Of a stretch of 64,000 bases of DNA, positions 59,345-64,000 are shown piece after piece; position 1 is the first letter of the stretch, and each line of letters starts with the position of its first letter. Position numbers and translations under genes: made by a program. The DNA comes from Siniperca chuatsi (lineage: Eukaryota; Chordata; Actinopteri; Centrarchiformes; Sinipercidae): positions 25,059,082 to 25,123,081 of the forward strand of contig NC_058057.1 of assembly GCF_020085105.1 (NCBI RefSeq), read 5' to 3'. The notes beneath the pieces were generated by a model. It worked only from the letters and a program-made list of their open reading frames with translations, ran no database searches and was not told where the DNA came from.

Positions 59345-59455
59345 TTCTGAAAGATGAATGTCGGCGGGGGCATGCAGTGGCCTGGTGGTTGACACAGTGT
59401 TCCTGGTTTGGTTCCAGCCAGGGACCTTTGATGCATGTCATACCCCTCTTACTCT
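59345..59455 (+). repeat. SINE-like fragment
   Basis: 'gcagtggcctggtggttgac', 'ggttccagccagggaccttt' and 'gatgcatgtcatacccctc' resemble the tRNA-like head and following body of common teleost SINEs. Short, with no clear tail. Confidence 0.4.
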
Positions 59456-59464
59456 CCCCCATAC

Positions 59465-60110
59465 TGTATTTCCTGTCTATACCTACATGATGAAGGCAAA
59501 CTGTCTCTAAAAAGATACATGCTGTACCTGGCAATCTTTGAAAGCTCTCTAACAAAACTTACCGCTGAAGGTATTTCCAGAATCCCCAAAGACTCTTCTA
59601 ACCTGAATGATGTGCACCTGGTAGTGTCTCCCACCCACTCCATGACGTGCTGGTCAAACAATGGAGCACCTTCAGCGGAAGACTCATCCCCCCAAAAAGC
59701 ACCACAGAGCGCCACAGGAAGTCATTCCTGCCTGTGGCCATCAAACTCTTTAACTCCTCCCTCTAAGTGTCAGTCTGTATGACCCTAAGTCACTAAACTG
59801 GACACTGATCACTACATCTATGCAATACTTGACATAATTGTGCAATATCCTGTGTTAATACTCCTGTGCAATATACTCTTTTCAGTTTAAAATTCCCTAT
59901 TTATTGATATTGATATTTATTCATACTTCTATTACTGCTGTGCAATATCCTCTGTCTCATTATAAATAAGCTACACTTAACTTGGCAGTTCATGCACTAT
60001 TACTTTATACTATATTATTATCATCAACCGGTAAACCCACTTTGTACTTCACACTTATTTTATTTTATACTTATACCCACTTGGTACTTAATATATATAT
60101 ATGATTAGGC
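59465..60110 (+). mobile_element. LINE 3'-end fragment
   Basis: The segment near 59650-59765 encodes a frame-broken version of the C-terminal tail common to several teleost LINE reverse transcriptases (a 'rkSFLPvaiKLFNSS'-like stretch). It is followed by an AT-rich 3' region with 'tgtgcaatatcctctgt' repeats. Confidence 0.45.
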
Positions 60111-60870
60111 CCCAACAGATGACGTGCTCAGGGAATGTCTCAGGCAATGGGGAACAGAGGAAGACGTGCTGGAGGAGGGACCATCATGGGAGGACAAACC
60201 CCTACATGGGATGTACCACCGGAACAGAACTGAAGTGGCTGATATCAAGAAATCCTACCAACGGCTAGAGCGGGCCGGATTGAAGGACAGCACAGAGGCA
60301 CTCATCATGGCTGCACAGGAGCAGGCCCTGAGCACCAGAGCAATAGAGGCCCAGATCTATCTCACCAGACAAGACCCGAGGTGTAGGCTGTGCAAAGAGG
60401 CCCCTGAGACAATCCAGCACATAACTGCAGGGTGTAAGATGCTGGCGGGAAAAGCATACATGGAACGCCATAACCAAGTGGCTGGCATAGTGTACAGGAA
60501 CGTCTGCACTGAGATCCAGACTGACAGAATGGTAATGGCGAACCAGCCTGACATCGTGGTGGTGGACAAACAGCAGAGGAAAGCCGTTGTGGTTGACGTG
60601 GCGATACCAAGTGATGGCAACATCAGGAGAAAGGAACATGAGAAACTAGAGAAGTACCAAGGGCTCAGAGAAGAGCTGGAGAAGGCCTGGAAGGTGAAGG
60701 AAACAGTGGTGCCCGTGGTCATCGGAGCACTCGGGGCAGTGACCCCCAAACTGGAGGAGTGGCTACAGCAGATCCCTGGAAGAACACCAGACATCTCGGT
60801 CCAGAAGAGTGCAGTACTAGGAACAGCAAAGATACTGCGCAGAACCCTCAAGCTCCCAGGCCTCTGGTAG
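60111..60870 (+). mobile_element. R4/Rex6-like LINE, C-terminal endonuclease fragment
   Basis: An open frame of about 248 codons ends at 60870. It carries a CCHC knuckle (CRLCKEAPETIQHITAGC; C87, C90, H99, C104 of the frame) and a restriction-like endonuclease core, QPDIVVVDK (PD at 142-143) then KAVVVDVAIPSD (D158) and EKLEKYQGL. It ends AKILRRTLKLPGLW. This is the 3' end of a LINE with a C-terminal restriction-like endonuclease, such as Rex6/R4 of fish. The reverse transcriptase is missing. The frame is intact from 60124, which indicates a young copy. Confidence 0.8.
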
Positions 60871-61040
60871 AGGAACCTAAAGTAAAAAGTTGTTGAATGT
60901 TACATATGGCTAAATTAAAGTTACGTTTTGTTAGAGGAGTTTTGTTTTTCAAAGATCGACAGGCATTTATGCCGAGATGTTCAGCAACCACAAATGGGTG
61001 AAATGTCTGGGTGTCCAAATACGTTTGACCATATTGTATA

Positions 61041-64000
61041 TATCGCATTATTAAATTAACTCTAATTGGTTATGTTGCCTTTCACAACCTCAATACATTT
61101 TATAGATTTTGTTGTGTGGCTGAATTTAAAGACAAAACATTTCAGTTTCTTAATGACCTGGCAGGAAGAGATAATCTACAGTACATGCACTCCATCTTCT
61201 TTGTGTGCTCAAAATACATTTTCAACTGCTTTTCATGGTTTGTTTGTTTGTTTTTCACCTTGGTGACCATCAGTTAGATGGGACTTCACACAGGTGAAAA
61301 TGGCAACAACAAAAGAAATTGGTTAGAAATGGCAAAAAACAAATAAAACAAAAAAGTTAGAAAATGACTATAAAGCACAGCAGAGCTGAGTCTACTTTCC
61401 CGTCCTGGTGTGTCAAACCCCACCCACCAGGTTCAAAAAACAAACCCTGCGTGTTTGGATTTGGTTTTGCATGTTCAATGCCCCAGACTTCCGCAGGAAA
61501 CTGATGCTGCAGTCACTGTGGAACTGAGCTCAGATCAGTTTCTAAATGAGCTCGGAAATCACCACCGTCACAACAACTCTGGTCGCCCTAGCAATCCAGG
61601 AAATACTGCTGGGGCAGGAAGTAACCCGTCACTTAGAGCAGTTCTGAGGAATACAGTAAAGCCTGCACAGACACATGCATAATTCTACTGTACGTAAACA
61701 AAAACAGACAGTTATGACACCATATCTACGCATACAAAAACACACTTGCACCACACACTTGTGAAAATGCAAAGTCACATGGATACACTCTGTATTGTAC
61801 TGGTGCAACATTTGTCCTTAGTACACACACACACACACACACACAAACAAATATTTACAGACTTCTGGTGAAATCCTGATTCAGTTCTTGGTAATTTCTC
61901 AGAAAATGAAAGAATAAAAGTCAAAACATCAGACAATCAGGACAGGATGTTACATCATTCACTCCAATCATCACTGAGACCAAAAAGAAGGTCTCTATAT
62001 TTTTTTATTTTTTGGATTCTTCATATTTTAGTTATTCGGTTCAATGCTACTTTCTGTACATTTTATTTCCCAACATGAAGGTCTAAGTGATGTTTCAAAG
62101 CCTTCTCCACACTGCAAGACATACAATTCTGGAGGAGAAATGCTGAAACAGTTATTTATTGATTATTTTCTTGCATATAAACACATCATTTTCATGGATG
62201 TATCGACCCTAAAACTCAGTCTGCTGCTGGAGAGGACCGACATTATGGGCATGTATTTTTCTTCATGAACAGATAATTAGGGGCCACACTGAAAACAACA
62301 CACACAAGCAAACAAAGAATACACAGGCACACACAAAAAACCCACCGGCATAAACACACCTTTCACGCTTCATACATAAAGGCCTACACACACTTCTGCT
62401 GAACTGTGAAAGGAATTCTTGTGTCACTTCTCTGGAAGAAAAAGCACGGCTGTGCCAATATGTTTCATCACTGGACTCATCAATAGTTCATTATTACGAG
62501 CAGTTCCATTTAAGAGTGGTGTGATTTTTCATGCGGCAAGGAAAGCTTTGTGATAGGTATCACCAATGCTTTTGAGTGTTTTTTTTTTCTGGTACTCATT
62601 ATGTTGTCCTGTGTGGTTACTGACCAAATCCCAAAGATCTCCATGTACAACTGAAAGGTGAAGTAACATCCTCAGGACGTTCATACTGAATGTGTTAAAA
62701 GAAAAATCCCTTACTGAATGTTGCCATGCAATTCGTTATCTTTGTAAATCTCTCTTTCGATGGTTGTGAGCATGCGTCTTTCTTCATGCCAAATATCAAG
62801 GTGAGCTTCTTAAATTTGCTATGACATTTTTTCTATTTTAACTATGAGGAAGTAAAAGCATAAAAGAATCAAAAATCTTTGGCAGCTCCTGAGATGCCAG
62901 TTTATGTAGGACCATTAATATCAGATCTGTAAGTTGAGATCATCATTGAGCTTCAACCAATCACTAGATCGAGTCAAATAATAACTGTGGGAGCAGTTTA
63001 ATAAGGTGTATTGTGGCAAGTTTCCATTAAGGGCTTGATAAATAAATAGAAACCAATGCCTGTCACGTCTTACTGTTACTGTTAGCTTGATGTCTATATT
63101 TCCCTCCCTACCCAAACAGAAACCATTCCTCGTGTGAAATCACCCTCCTTGAACATAGTTACAACTGAATTCCTTGAAAAGGTCATTGGTGCAGTCGGCC
63201 CACACATGTATTGAAATATTCTGCTGTCTTTGACTTTGTCCACTCATTGTCGAAGTATGCCATGATCTGTTTCCTTCATATCAGTAAATATAGACCGTCT
63301 TTTGCATATCAAAACTGCCCTTTCTTGCAAAACGGTTCCTGTAGAGGCAATTTCTTCAGACTTTCAGTCATTTGTAAAGTCCAGCAATATTCTTTTTACT
63401 GTCAGCAGGTTTCCGGGCTTATCAGAGTTTTATATTGTTGTAACAACTTCAGCATGTAGGCAGGTGTTTACTGTGCATCTAAACTTGAATGGTGGCTGTC
63501 CACTTATCTGCCGTCCAATCACATCCTCAGTATGTTCCAACAAACATATTTTCTTCAAAATATGGCTAAATATGGCTTCTCAATCCTAAAGCACAAATCT
63601 GTTGAGTTTGTTAACAGGCATGTGCGATGGTTTGTGCACGTTTGACAGCACACTTCCTGCTCTTCAAAAAGGCCAGAACACAGTTGTTTGCTTTGCCTCA
63701 AACTCTTAAAACTTGTCAGGAGAATGTGAGGAATGCATTCACTTTGGGGTGACACCATTTTCAATTTCACACAGTTGGGATATCGGCACCATGCCATCCC
63801 ATGAACAACCCTGATAGGGGCCCATAACGCAGCACAGCACCAGTAGTAAACCTAACCCTATCGACCCCCAGTAACAGCTGCTTAACTTAACGATATGTTG
63901 GAGGTTTTACCAATCTGCAGTAAGCACCTGCACTGTCACCTACAACTCAGTGTGACTGTTGTTAATTGTCCTTTTGGGGCATTTTTGCCTTTATTTTGAG
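61041..64000. other. Right-hand spacer, no gene recognised
   Basis: AT-rich, with a (CA)n microsatellite at 61822-61845. Open frames are short and show no family motif. The gene beyond batf3 in the human order was not found here. Confidence 0.5.
61822..61845. repeat. (CA)n microsatellite
   Basis: Pure CA run in the right-hand spacer. Confidence 0.95.

Larger units (their letters stand above)
58925..61040 (+). mobile_element. Tc1-like transposon remnant split by retroelement insertions
   Basis: The left part (58925-59275) carries the same transposase-derived block as 28020-28390: 'ttggtgtggaagaacttgac', then LNP- and WDEL-like coding. The right end (60965-61040) contains 'gggtgtccaaatacgtttgacc', matching in inverted form the left-terminal words of the family. 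Between them, about 59280-60960 is a composite of retroelement fragments. Frames are broken throughout. Confidence 0.6.

Noticed and set aside
60265-60851. Minus-strand frames of 124, 164 and 82 codons
   Set aside because: They are antisense shadows of the R4-like endonuclease frame.

Overview
This window is nuclear DNA from a ray-finned fish, most likely a percomorph teleost; I cannot name the species. The evidence is AT-rich intergenic DNA, GT-AG split genes, many (CA)n microsatellites, teleost-type repeats (L2/Rex-like LINE, Penelope-like element, R4/Rex6-like LINE, Tc1 remnants, MITEs) and a block of vertebrate genes in a conserved order. All exon models were worked out by hand from splice sites, reading phase and protein similarity. 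No transcript or database evidence was available.

Left part (1-16.7 kb): a tandem array of immune-type immunoglobulin receptor genes on the minus strand. A unit of about 8.3 kb is duplicated: 1-7.7 kb matches 8.29-14.76 kb at visibly about 98%. Each unit holds a 3' half gene (Ig V-like, Ig C2-like, transmembrane and tail exons) and the LINE-bearing spacer upstream of the next gene. Copy B (12668-16661) is intact and ends in an ITIM-like tyrosine motif. Copy A (5581-8255) lacks one base at the start of exon 5, which removes the motif. The array very probably continues left of the window.

Middle and right (23-56 kb): the block flvcr1 (minus) - spata45 (plus) - tatdn3 (minus) - nsl1 (plus) - batf3 (plus). 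From memory this is the gene neighbourhood of human chromosome 1q32. flvcr1 encodes a 12-span MFS choline/heme transporter (10 exons, 552 aa). spata45 is a two-exon gene of 86 aa with an RFX X-box upstream. tatdn3 is a TatD-family nuclease (10 exons, 268 aa). It shares a 210-bp divergent promoter with ETS sites with nsl1, a kinetochore MIS12-complex subunit (6 exons, 254 aa). batf3 is a bZIP factor of dendritic cells (4 exons, 120 aa) with an unexpected intron inside the leucine zipper. A possible TATA-driven two-exon transcript lies between flvcr1 and spata45.

Spacers (16.7-23.1 kb, 38.8-40.1 kb, 52.3-53.9 kb, 55.8-64 kb) hold mainly transposon remnants or no recognisable feature. I saw no rRNA, tRNA or CRISPR array.
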